Part shown: positions 37,290 through 45,703 of the stretch, piece by piece | How the letters are laid out: every line of letters begins with the position of its first letter | How positions within the stretch are numbered: the stretch's first letter is position 1 | Source: Rattus norvegicus | Taxonomy: Eukaryota > Chordata > Mammalia > Rodentia > Muridae | Direction of reading: 5' to 3' | Assembly: GCF_036323735.1 (NCBI RefSeq) | Contig: NC_086034.1 | Coordinates: forward strand, 68,365,939-68,429,938 | Length of the DNA: 64,000 nucleotides | Notes under the pieces: model-generated | Told to the model about the DNA's origin: nothing | What the model saw: only the letters and a program-made list of their open reading frames with translations | The model's database searches: none | Translations under genes and position numbers: made by a program

Positions 37290-37432
37290 ATTGTTTTTTA
37301 AGCAAGGTTGTACTTTATAACCATAGCAATGGCTGGTCTAGAACTTACTACATTGTATAGGCAGGCTCTGAATTTGTGGAAATTGTTTTCCCTCAACCTC
37401 CCCATAGTTCTGGGATTTCAGAACAATTTCAA
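37290..37432 (-). mobile_element. B1 SINE, antisense, diverged
   Basis: The plus strand follows reverse B1: AAGGTTGTACTTTATAACC, ATGGCTGGTCTAGAACTTAC, TAGGCAGGCTCTGAA, then CCTCAACCTCCC and GTTCTGGGATTTC. B1 derives from 7SL RNA. Several indels, so an old copy. Confidence 0.7.
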
Positions 37433-37984
37433 AACTATTTATTGGAACCTCTCCAGTCTCAGCTCTTTGTAGGTTGACACACTTTGGGTTTTTGTATTTT
37501 TCAAAATTTGCCCCTCCCCATGAGACCTTTGAGTGTTTTTGTGATTTCAACTCAAATCTAAAGATCTCATGTCAAATGATTCTATGTCTTATCTTTATGG
37601 CATGCTAAATCTCTTGTTAATTCTCACACATCTTTTCTTTACATATCGTATTCCTATGAACACTTCACTCCTTATTGATCCAAATCTACTCTCTACGACT
37701 ACCAAATCCTGTGTGAACTCTAGTCCAGTGTAATCTCTGCAATCTCCCTTTAGGGCATTGTGTCATTAGGAAATGTCTTTTGTATCAATAAAAATCTATC
37801 CCATGAAGTGATGAGTCAGATTTCTTCAAATGTAGGGCCGTATCTTCACTTTGAATGAAAGATGTTATCCACAGTAGAGATTATATACATTTAAAATTGA
37901 TTTTCTGTTTGGTTCAAGTCTCAGTGTCTTTTTGGTTCCAACTGTCTTACATTTTGTATTATTTTCTTTGTTTTGGTTTCATGA

Positions 37985-38080
37985 GCTTGGGTGATACTCT
38001 GTAGCCCAGGCCAGCCTCAAACTCATGATATGGAATTAACACCCTGAATACCACGGTTAAAGATATACCTGTCTTTCAAT
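37985..38080 (-). mobile_element. B1 SINE fragment, antisense
   Basis: CTCTGTAGCCCAGGCCAGCC followed by TCAAACTCATGATAT is the reverse of the B1 left half. The remainder (GTTAAAGATATACC) loosely matches the GGGATTAAAGGTGT end. Truncated. Confidence 0.65.
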
Positions 38081-38149
38081 GTCTATTTAAAAAAAAATAT
38101 CGGCAAAACAGGTTAATGCAATCTTGTCGTCTATTGTATGTGGGATGCA

Positions 38150-38340
38150 GGAAGGTCCGACATTCAGGATCTGAAAGCATGGATCATACTTCAAGGTCAA
38201 ACAGCAAATTAGTAAGACCATGTCTCAAAATAAAAGCAAACCACAGAGCTAGGAATGCAGCTAAGTAGAGGGACATTTTAACGACGTCACTTTATTCTCT
38301 GGAACTACCGATAATCAAGAAATTAAAAAATAAGAGAATT
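38150..38340 (+). mobile_element. B1 3' end joined to ID-like sequence
   Basis: TTCAAGGTCAAACAGC..AGTAAGACCATGTCTCAAAATAAAAGC is the right end of a sense B1. Right after it AGCTAGGAATGCAGCTAAGT resembles an ID/B4 head. Could be a B4-like composite or two insertions. Confidence 0.55.
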
Positions 38341-38400
38341 AAAGAAAGACAGAAAGAAAGACAGAAGGAAAGAAAGAAAGAAAGGCAGGCAGGCAGGCAG

Positions 38401-38447
<47 letters not shown>

Positions 38448-38482
38448 AAGGGAGAGAGAAAGAAAGAAAGAAAGAGAGAAGA
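38341..38482. repeat. (GAAA)n(GGCA)n(GA)n purine tract
   Basis: About 140 bp almost purely purine on the plus strand, with an internal (GGCA)4 block at 38382-38400 and a (GA)n run near 38425-38446. It probably grew from the A-rich tail of the SINE immediately upstream. Confidence 0.95.
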
Positions 38483-39056
38483 AAGTTCATTTTGTACTTT
38501 AAAGCTGGTTATCTTGTTCTAAAACTACCTTGACTGGAAAGGTAGAATACATGAAATGGGAAAAGAGATCGGGGTTCTTTCCTGGTAGCAGTCCAAATGC
38601 ATATGTTCTGTCAAGTGCCAGAATCAGCTGGTTCGTCAACATGGGAATCACAACTGGAGGAGGGAGGATGATTATAGGAAAGGTGGGAAGAACATGCACG
38701 AGACAGACATGGGAGGCTGCCAGTGAATACCATGCCAGCAGCAGGTGTATTGTCTCCCTGTCTTTTAAAGGCAACACAAAGCATGGCCAATTCCAGGTAT
38801 AAACAATGACCACAAATGCTTACGTGGCAAGTTTATGATCCACAGTATCCATGTTTGAGTAAGGCCATTTCCTTCAGGCTTGGACAGTCTCTCAAGGATA
38901 TATGGGGAAGGAGAGGAACTTGGCAGGGTATAATGCACATCTTAATTCAAACCAAAGACAGATGTTGGCAGGCTCATTCATGATTAATCACAAGCAAGAA
39001 GTCAGTCAAAATTAATTCCGGAAATACTCCCCACAGTCAAGGGAGGCAGAATGACC

Positions 39057-39073
39057 TCTGTAAGTTTGATCTT
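39057..39073. repeat. L1 target-site duplication, 3' side copy
   Basis: A 17-bp direct repeat (TCTGTAAGTTTGATCTT) immediately outside the L1 poly(A) end. It matches 45687-45703 at 16 of 17 positions, differing only A to T at position 13. The last two T are ambiguous with the poly(T) run that begins at 39072. This is the expected product of target-primed reverse transcription. Confidence 0.85.
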
Positions 39074-39092
39074 TTTTTTTTTTTTTTTTATT

Positions 39093-39798
39093 AACTTGAG
39101 TATTTCTTATATACATTTCGAGTGTTATTCCCTTTCCCGGTTTCCGGGCAAACATCCCCCTCCCCCCTCCCCTTCCTTATGGGTGTTCCCCTCCCAACCC
39201 TCCCCACATTGCCGCCCTCCCCCCATAGACTAGTTCACTGGGGGTTCAGTCTTAGCAGGACCCAGGGCTTCCCCTTCCACTGGTGCTCTTACTAGGATAT
39301 TCATTGCTACCTATGGGGTCAGAGTCCAGGGTCAGTCCATGTATAGTCTCTAGGTAGTGGCTTAGTCCCTGGAAGCTCTGGTTGCTTGGCATTGTTGTAC
39401 TTTTGGGGTCTCGAGCCCCTTCAAGCTCTTCCAGTTCTTTCTCTGATTCCTTCAACAGGGGACCTATTCTCAGTTCAGTGGTTTGCTGCTGGCATTCGCC
39501 TCTGTATTTGCTGTATTCTGGCTGTGTCTCTCAGGAGCGATCTACATCCGGCTCCTGTCGGTCTGCACTTCTTTGCTTCATCCATCTTGTCTAATTGGGT
39601 GGCTGTATATGTATGGGCCACATGTGGGGCAGGCTCTGAATGGGTGTTCCTTCAGTCTCTGTTTTAATCTTTGCCTCTCCCTTCCCTGCCAAGGGTATTC
39701 TTTTTCCTCATTTAAAGAAGGAGTGAAGCATTCACATTTTGATCATCCGTCTTGAGTTTTGTTTGTTCTAGGGATCTAGGGTAATTCAAGCATTTGGG
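39093..39798 (-). other. L1 3'UTR with G-rich tract
   Basis: About 700 bp between the ORF2 stop and the poly(A) signal. On the plus strand 39155-39226 is a C-rich block with many runs of three to six C, so the L1 RNA sense strand carries repeated G runs able to form a G-quadruplex. A conserved polypurine tract at this place is a known feature of rodent and other mammalian L1 3'UTRs. The rest is ordinary L1 3'UTR and matches, in the opposite orientation, the 3'UTR of the inverted L1 at 35.2-35.8 kb. Confidence 0.85.
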
Positions 39799-42700
39799 CT
39801 AATAGCCACTTATCAATGAGTGCATACCATGTATGTCTTTCTGTGATTGGGTTAGCTCACTCAGGATGATATTTTCCAGTTCCAACCATTTGCCTACGAA
39901 TTTCATAAACTCGTTGTTTTTGATAGCTGAGTAATATTCCATTGTGTAGATGTACCATATTTTCTGTATCCATTCCTCTGTTGAAGGGCATCTGGGTTCT
40001 TTCCAGCTTCTGGCTATTATAAATAAGGCTGCGATGAACATAGTGGAGCACGTGTCTCTTTTATATGTTGAGGCATCTTTTGGGTATATGCCCAAGAGAG
40101 GTATAGCTGGATCCTCAGGCAGTTCAATGTCCAATTTTCTGAGGAACCTCCAGACTGATTTCCAGAATGGTTTTACCAGTCTGCAATCCCACCAACAATG
40201 GAGGAGTGTTCCTCTTTCTCCACATCCTCGCCAGCATCTGCTGTCACCTGAGTTTTTGATCTTAGCCATTCTCACTGGTGTGAGGTGAAATCTCAGGGTT
40301 GTTTTGATTTGCATTTCCCTTATGACTAAAGATGTTGAACATTTCTTTAGGTGTTTCTCAGCCATTCGGCATTCCTCAGCTGTGAATTCTTTGTTTAGCT
40401 CTGAACCCCATTTTTTAATAGGGTTATTTGTTTCCCTGCGGTCTAACTTCTTGAGTTCTTTGTATATTTTGGATATAAGGCCTCTATCTGTTGTAGGATT
40501 GGTAAAGATCTTTTCCCAATCTGTTGGTTGCCGTTTTGTCCTAACCACAGTGTCCTTTGCCTTACAGAAGCTTTGCAGTTTTATGAGATCCCATTTGTCG
40601 ATTCTTGATCTTAGAGCATAAGCCATTGGTGTTTTTTTCAGGAAATTTTTTCCAGTGCCCAAGTGTTCCAGATGCTTCTCTAGTTTTTCTTCCATTAGTT
40701 TGAGTGTGTCTGGTTTGATGTGGAGGTCCTTGATCCACTTGGACTTAAGCTTTGTACAGGGTGATAAGCATGGATCGATCTGCATTCTTCTACATGTTGC
40801 CCTCCAGTTGAACCAGCACCATTTGCTGAAAATGCTATCTTTTTTCCATTGGATGGTTTTGGCTCCTTTGTCAAAAATCAAGTGACCATAGGTGTGTGGG
40901 TTCATTTCTGGGTCTTCAATTCTATTCCATTGGTCTATCTGTCTGTCTCTGTACCAATACCATGCAGTTTTTATCACTATTGCTCTGTAATACTGCTTGA
41001 GTTCAGGGATAGTGATTCCCCCTGAAGTCCTTTTATTGTTGAGGATAGCTTTAGCTATCCTGGGTTTTTTGTTATTCCAGATGAATTTGCAAATTGTTCT
41101 GTCTAACTCTTTGAAGAATTGGATTGGTATTTTGATGGGGATTGCATTGAATCTGTAGATTGCTTTTGGTAAAATGGCCATTTTTACTATATTAATCCTG
41201 CCAATCCATGAGCATGGGAGATCTTTCCATCTTCTGAGGTCTTCTTCAATTTTTTTCCTCAGTGTCTTGAAGTTCTTATTGTACAGATCTTTTACTTGCT
41301 TGGTTAAAGTCACACCGAGGTACTTTATATTATTTGGGTCTATTATGAAGGGTGTCGTTTCCCTAATTTCTTTTTCAGCTTGTTTCTCTTTTGTATAGAG
41401 GAAGGCAACTGATTTATTTGAGTTAATTTTATACCCAGCCACTTTGCTGAAGTTGTTTATCAGCTTTAGTAGTTCTCTGGTGGAACTTTTGGGATCACTT
41501 AAATATACTATCATGTCATCTGCAAATAGTGATATTTTGACCTCTTCTTTTCCGATCTGTATCCCCTTGATCTCCTTTTGTTGTCTGATTGCTCTGGCTA
41601 GAACTTCAAGAACTATATTGAATAAGTAGGGAGAGAGTGGGCAGCCTTGTCTAGTCCCTGATTTTAGTGGGATTGCTTCAAGTTTCTCTCCATTTAGTTT
41701 AATGTTAGCAACTGGTTTGCTGTATATGGCTTTTACTATGTTTAGGTATGGGCCTTGAATTCCTATTCTTTCCGGGACTTTTATCATGAAGGGGTGTTGA
41801 ATTTTGTCGAATGCTTTCTCAGCATCTAATGAAATGATCATGTGGTTTTGTTCTTTCAGTTTGTTTATATAATGGATCACGTTGATGGTTTTCCGTATAT
41901 TAAACCATCCTTGCATGCCTGGGATGAAGCCTACTTGATCATGGTGGATGATTGTTTTGATGTGCTCTTGAATTCGGTTTGCCAGAATTTTATTGAGTAT
42001 TTTTGCGTCGATATTCATAAGGGAAATTGGTCTGAAGTTCTCTTTCTTTGTTGTGTCTTTGTGTGGTTTAGGTATAAGAGTAATTGTGACTTCGTAGAAG
42101 GAATTCGGTAGGGCTCCATCTGTTTCAATTTTGTGGAATAGTTTGGATAATATTGGTATGAGGTCTTCTATGAAGGTTTGATAGAATTCTGCACTAAACC
42201 CGTCTGGACTTGGGCTCTTTTTGGTTGGGAGACCTTTAATGACTGCTTCTATTTCCTTAGGAGTTATGGGGTTGTTTAACTGGTTTATCTGTTCCTGATT
42301 TAACTTCGATACCTGGTATCTGTCTAGGAAATTGTCCATTTCCTGAAGATTTTCAAGTTTTGTTGAATATAGGTTTTTATAGTAAGATCTGATGATTTTT
42401 TGAATTTCCTCTGAATCTGTAGTTATGTCTCCCTTTTCATTTCTGATTTTGTTAATTTGGACGCACTCTCTGTGTCCTCTCGTTAGTCTGGCTAAGGGTT
42501 TATCTATCTTGTTGATTTTCTCAAAGAACCAACTTTTGGTTCTGTTGATTCTTTCTATGGTCCTTTTTGTTTCTACTTGGTTGATTTCAGCTCTGAGTTT
42601 GATTATTTCCTGCCTTCTACTCCTCCTGGGTGTATTTGCTTCTTTTTGTTCTAGAGCTTTTAGGTGTGCTGTCAAGCTGCTGACATATGCTCTTTCCTGT

Positions 42701-42945
42701 TTCTTTCTGCAGGCACTCAGCGCTATGAGTTTTCCTCTTAGCACAGCTTTCATTGTGTCCCATAAGTTTGGGTATGTTGTATCTTCATTTTCATTAAATT
42801 CTAAAAAGTTTTTAATTTCTTTCTTTATTTCTTCCTTGACCAGGTTATCATTGAGTAGAGCATTGTTCAATTTCCACGTATATGTGGGCATTCTTCCCTT
42901 ATTGTTATTGAAGACCAGTTTTAGGCCGTGGTGGTCCGATAGCAC
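39799..42945 (-). pseudogene. L1 ORF2, main part (reverse transcriptase and Cys-rich C-terminus)
   Basis: An open frame of 1048 residues from a GTG at 42945. It is also open upstream to about 43070, where it should join the endonuclease part. The two pieces together equal about 1275 codons, the normal rodent ORF2 length. Seen in order: the end of the endonuclease domain (SDHHGLKL, residues 3-10), the linker, and the reverse transcriptase with SLDAEKAFD (D373) and FADD (474-477). A C-terminal Cys-rich motif follows, C904-x3-C908-x7-H916-x4-C921, then the usual LISGY end. No internal stop is present, so the RT half is intact. ORF2 as a whole is broken only by the single frame slip, and I found no native start codon that would let this half be translated alone. 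Confidence 0.92.
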
Positions 42946-42998
42946 GCCTGGGATTATTTCTATCTTTCTGTACCTGTTGAGGCCCGTTTTTTGACCAA

Positions 42999-43625
42999 TT
43001 ATATGGTCAATTTTGGAGAAAGTACCATGAGGAGCTGAGAAGAAGGTATATCCTTTTGCTTTAGGATCAATGTTCTATAAATATCCGTTAAGTCCATTTG
43101 GCTCATGACTTGTCTTAGTCTGTCGACATCACTGTTTAATTTCTGTTTCCATGATCTGTCCATTGATGAGAGTGGTGTGTTGAAATCTCCCACTATTATT
43201 GTGTGAGGTGCAATGTGTGTTTTGAGCTTTAGTAAGGTTTTTTTTACGTATGTAGGTGCCCTTGTATTTGGGGCATAGATATTTAGGATTGAGAGTTCAT
43301 CTTGGTGGATTTTTCCTTTGATGAATATGAAGTGTCCTTCCTTATCTTTTTTGAAGACTTTTAGTTGGAAATTGATTTTATTTGATATTAGAATGGCTAC
43401 TCCAGCTTGCTTCTTCTGACCATTTGCTTGGAAAGTTGTTTTCCAGCCTTTCACTCTGAGGTAGTGTCTGTCTTTGTCTCTGAGGTGTGTTTCCTGTAGG
43501 CAGCAGAATGCAGGGTCCTCGTTGCGTATCCAGTTTGTTAATCTATGTCTTTTTATTGGGGAGTTGAGGCCATTGATATTGAGAGATATTAAGGAATAGT
43601 GATTATTGCTTCCCTTTATATTCAT
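42999..43625 (-). pseudogene. L1 ORF2, N-terminal part (endonuclease domain), ends at frame slip
   Basis: The ORF2 start codon at 43625 begins a 208-residue frame. It matches the L1 apurinic/apyrimidinic-like endonuclease, which nicks target DNA for target-primed reverse transcription. Visible catalytic positions are N16 (SLNINGLN), E45 (LQETHL), Y117 (NIYAPN) and the D147/N149 pair (VGDFN). The family sequence holds to about residue 186 (DIYRT). From there this frame reads unrelated residues to a stop at 42999, while the family sequence resumes in another frame. The slip lies at about 43066-43073 and looks like a single missing base. The remaining endonuclease residues, including the catalytic SDHH histidines, lie in the next piece. 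Confidence 0.9.
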
Positions 43626-43684
43626 ATTTGGATGTGAGGTTATGTTTGTGTGCTTTCATTCTCTTTGTTTTGTTGCCAAGACGA

Positions 43685-44872
43685 TTAGTTTCTTGCTTTT
43701 TCTAGGGTATAGCTTGCCTCCTTATGTTGGGCTTTACCATTTATTATCCTTTGTAGTGCTGGATTTTTGGAAAGATATTGTGTAAATTTGGTTTTGTCAT
43801 GGAATATCTTGGTTTCTCCATCAATGTTAATTGAGAGTTTTGCTGGATACAGTAACCTGGGCTGGCATTTGTGTTCTCTTAGGGTCTGTATGACATCAGT
43901 CCAGGATCTTCTGGCCTTCATAGTTTCTGGCGAGAAGTCTGGTGTGATTCTGATAGGTCTCCCTTTATATGTTACTTGACATTTTTCCCTTACTGCTTTT
44001 AGTATTCTTTCTTTATTTTGTGCGTTTGGTGTTTTGACAATTATGTGACGGGAGGTGTTTCCTTTCTGGTCCAATCTATTTGGAGTTCTGTAGGCTTCTT
44101 GTATGTCTATGGGTATCTCTTTTTTTAGATTAGGGAAGTTTTCTTCTATGATTTTGTTGAAGATATTTACTGGTCCTTTGAGCTGGGAGTCTTCACTCTC
44201 TTCTATACCTATTATCCTTAGGTTTGATCTTCTCATTGAGTCCTGGATTTCCTGTATGTTTTGGACCAGTAGCTTTTTCCGCTTTACATTATCTTTGACA
44301 GTTGAGTCAATGATTTCTATGGAATCTTCTGCTCCTGAGATTCTCTCTTCCATCTCTTGTATTCTGTTGGTGAAGCTTGTATCTACAGCTCCTTGTCTCT
44401 TCTTTTGGTTTTCTATATCCAGGGTTGTTTCCATGTGTTCTTTCTTGATTGCTTCTATTTCCTTTTTTAATTCCTTCAACTGTTTGATTGTGTTTTCCTG
44501 GAATTCTTTCAGGGATTTTTGTGTCTCCTCTCTATGGGCTTCTACTTGTTTATTTATGTTTTCCTGGAATTCTTTCAGGGATTTTTGTGTCTCCTCTCTA
44601 TGGGCTTCTACTTGTTTATTTATGTTTTCCTGGAATTCTTTCAGGGATTTTTGTGTCTCCTCTCTATGGGCTTCTACTTGTTTATTTATGTTTTCCTGGA
44701 ATTCTTTCAGGGATTTTTGCGATTCTTTTAGGCATTTTTGCGATTCCTCTCTGTAGGCTTCTACTTGTTCTCTAAGGGAGTTCTTCATGTCTTTCTTGAA
44801 GTCCTCCAGCATCATGATCAAATATGATTTTGAAAATAGATCTTGCTTTTCTGGTGTGTTTGGATATTCCAT
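43685..44872 (-). CDS. L1 ORF1 protein (RNA-binding chaperone), N-terminus displaced by a frame slip
   Basis: 395 residues from the ATG at 44872. ORF1p is the trimeric RNA-binding nucleic-acid chaperone that coats L1 RNA in the cytoplasmic RNP. Seen here: a long heptad-type coiled coil from about residue 20 to 210, holding three 22-residue tandem units (about residues 53-120). It is followed by an RRM-like domain (about 217-312, starting at NLRIIGIEES) and a basic C-terminal domain (about 313-378, containing TPDFSPETMKARR). The usual family start, giving MARGKRRNPSNRNQDH, is the ATG at 44949. It lies 77 nt upstream, which is not a multiple of three, so it is out of frame. A one-base loss near 44895-44905 would explain this. 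The copy could make a protein lacking about 26 N-terminal residues only if the downstream ATG is used. Confidence 0.9.
   Translation of the reverse strand: MEYPNTPEKQDLFSKSYLIMMLEDFKKDMKNSLREQVEAYREESQKCLKESQKSLKEFQENINKQVEAHREETQKSLKEFQENINKQVEAHREETQKSLKEFQENINKQVEAHREETQKSLKEFQENTIKQLKELKKEIEAIKKEHMETTLDIENQKKRQGAVDTSFTNRIQEMEERISGAEDSIEIIDSTVKDNVKRKKLLVQNIQEIQDSMRRSNLRIIGIEESEDSQLKGPVNIFNKIIEENFPNLKKEIPIDIQEAYRTPNRLDQKGNTSRHIIVKTPNAQNKERILKAVREKCQVTYKGRPIRITPDFSPETMKARRSWTDVIQTLREHKCQPRLLYPAKLSINIDGETKIFHDKTKFTQYLSKNPALQRIINGKAQHKEASYTLEKARN
44493..44718 (-). repeat. 66-bp tandem repeats in L1 ORF1 (length polymorphism region)
   Basis: The 66-bp unit starts at 44493, 44559, 44625 and 44691: three full units plus a partial fourth. 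They encode 22-residue blocks (KSLKEFQENINKQVEAHREETQ, with a slightly different end in the last one). The plus-strand copies look identical over most of their length, suggesting recent expansion or gene conversion. Rat L1 is known to vary in number of 66-bp units in the coiled coil, whereas mouse uses a 42-bp unit, so this supports a rat origin. The unit is a multiple of three and keeps the reading frame. Confidence 0.9.
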
Positions 44873-44949
44873 GTTTGTTTTGATGGGAGAATTGGGCTCC
44901 GATGGTCTTGGTTTCTGTTGCTTGGGTTCCTGCGCTTGCCTCTCGCCAT

Positions 44950-45686
44950 CAGATTATCTCTAGTGTTACTTTGTTCTGCTATTTCTGACAGTGACTAGAC
45001 TGTCCTATAAGCCTGTGTGTCAGGAGTGCTGTAGACCTGTTTTCCTCTCTTTCAGTCAGTTATGGGGACAGAGTGTTCTGCTTTCGGGCGTGTAGTTTTT
45101 CCTCTCTACAGGTCTTCAGCTGTTCCTGTGGGCCTGTGTCTTGAGTTCACCAGGCAGCTTTCTTGCAGCAGAAAATTTGGTCTTACCTGTGGTCCCGAGG
45201 CTCAGGTTCGCTCGTGGGGTGCTGCCCATGGGCTCTCTGCAGCGGCAGCAACCAGGAAGACCTGTGCTGCCCCTTCCGGGAGCTTCAGTGCACCAGGGTT
45301 CCAGATGGTCTTTGGCTTTTTCCTCTGGCGTCCGAGATGTGTGTGCAGGGAGCAGTCTCTTCTGGTTTCCCTGGCTTGTCTGCCTCTCTGAAGGTTTAGC
45401 TCTCCCTCCCACGGGATTTGGGTGCAGAGAACTGTTTATCTGGTCTGTTTCTTTCAGGTTCCGGAGGTGTCTCAGGCAGGGGTCCTGCCGCTCCTGGGCC
45501 CTCCCCCACGGGAGCCCAGGGGCCTTATACAGTTTCCTCTTGGGCCAGGGATGTGGGCAGGGGTGAGCAGTGTTGGTGGTCTCTTCCGCTCTGCAGCCTC
45601 AGGAGTGCCCACCTGACCAGGCGGTTGGGTCTCTCTCTCACTGGGTCTGGGAGCAGAGAGCTGCTGCGGGCCGGGATCCGCGGGTG
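44950..45686 (-). promoter_or_regulatory. L1 5'UTR, internal Pol II promoter region
   Basis: About 740 bp upstream of the ORF1 start, much richer in G+C and CpG than the surrounding AT-rich DNA, as expected for the internal promoter of a full-length rodent L1. A block at 45413-45434 resembles another at 45641-45663 with an offset of about 229 bp, and the similarity reaches into the preceding 25-30 bases. This hints at one whole and one partial promoter monomer. I could not place individual transcription-factor sites. Several open frames on the plus strand here follow from the low-stop GC-rich composition and are not genes. Whether the promoter is active cannot be read from sequence. Confidence 0.8.
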
Positions 45687-45703
45687 TCTGTAAGTTTGTT
45701 CTT
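45687..45703. repeat. L1 target-site duplication, 5' side copy
   Basis: The second copy of the 17-bp direct repeat (TCTGTAAGTTTGTTCTT), just beyond the GC-rich end of the L1 5'UTR. It marks the exact 5' limit of the element at 45686. The following bases AATG place the inferred first-strand nick at CTT/AA on the plus strand, close to the TTTT/AA preference of L1 endonuclease. Confidence 0.85.

Larger units (their letters stand above)
39072..45686 (-). mobile_element. Full-length LINE-1 retrotransposon (rat L1, L1Rn/mlvi2-like), nearly intact
   Basis: A complete minus-strand L1 of about 6.6 kb. In its own direction it has a GC-rich 5'UTR (45686-44950), ORF1, a short inter-ORF gap of 59 bp, ORF2, a 3'UTR with a strongly G-rich tract, an AATAAA at 39092-39087, and a poly(A) tail seen as 18 T on the plus strand (39072-39089). 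It is bounded by a 17-bp direct repeat at 39057-39073 and 45687-45703 with one mismatch, read as the target-site duplication. The right-hand repeat ends at TTCTT/AA, which fits L1 endonuclease cleavage preference. Few lesions are visible: one frame slip near the start of ORF1 and one in ORF2. The near-intact coding capacity and recognisable duplication suggest a fairly recent insertion. Assignment to rat L1 is from ORF content and the 66-bp ORF1 repeats. Confidence 0.95.

Noticed and set aside
42425..42994. 189-codon plus-strand open frame
   Set aside because: It lies antisense to L1 ORF2 and is explained by codon bias of the overlapping ORF2 frame.
44103..44756. 217-codon plus-strand open frame with repeats
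   Set aside because: Antisense to L1 ORF1; its internal repeats mirror the 66-bp units.
45141..45566. 141-codon plus-strand open frame in GC-rich DNA
   Set aside because: Lies in the L1 5'UTR, where high GC lowers stop frequency. Overlapping frames are open on both strands.
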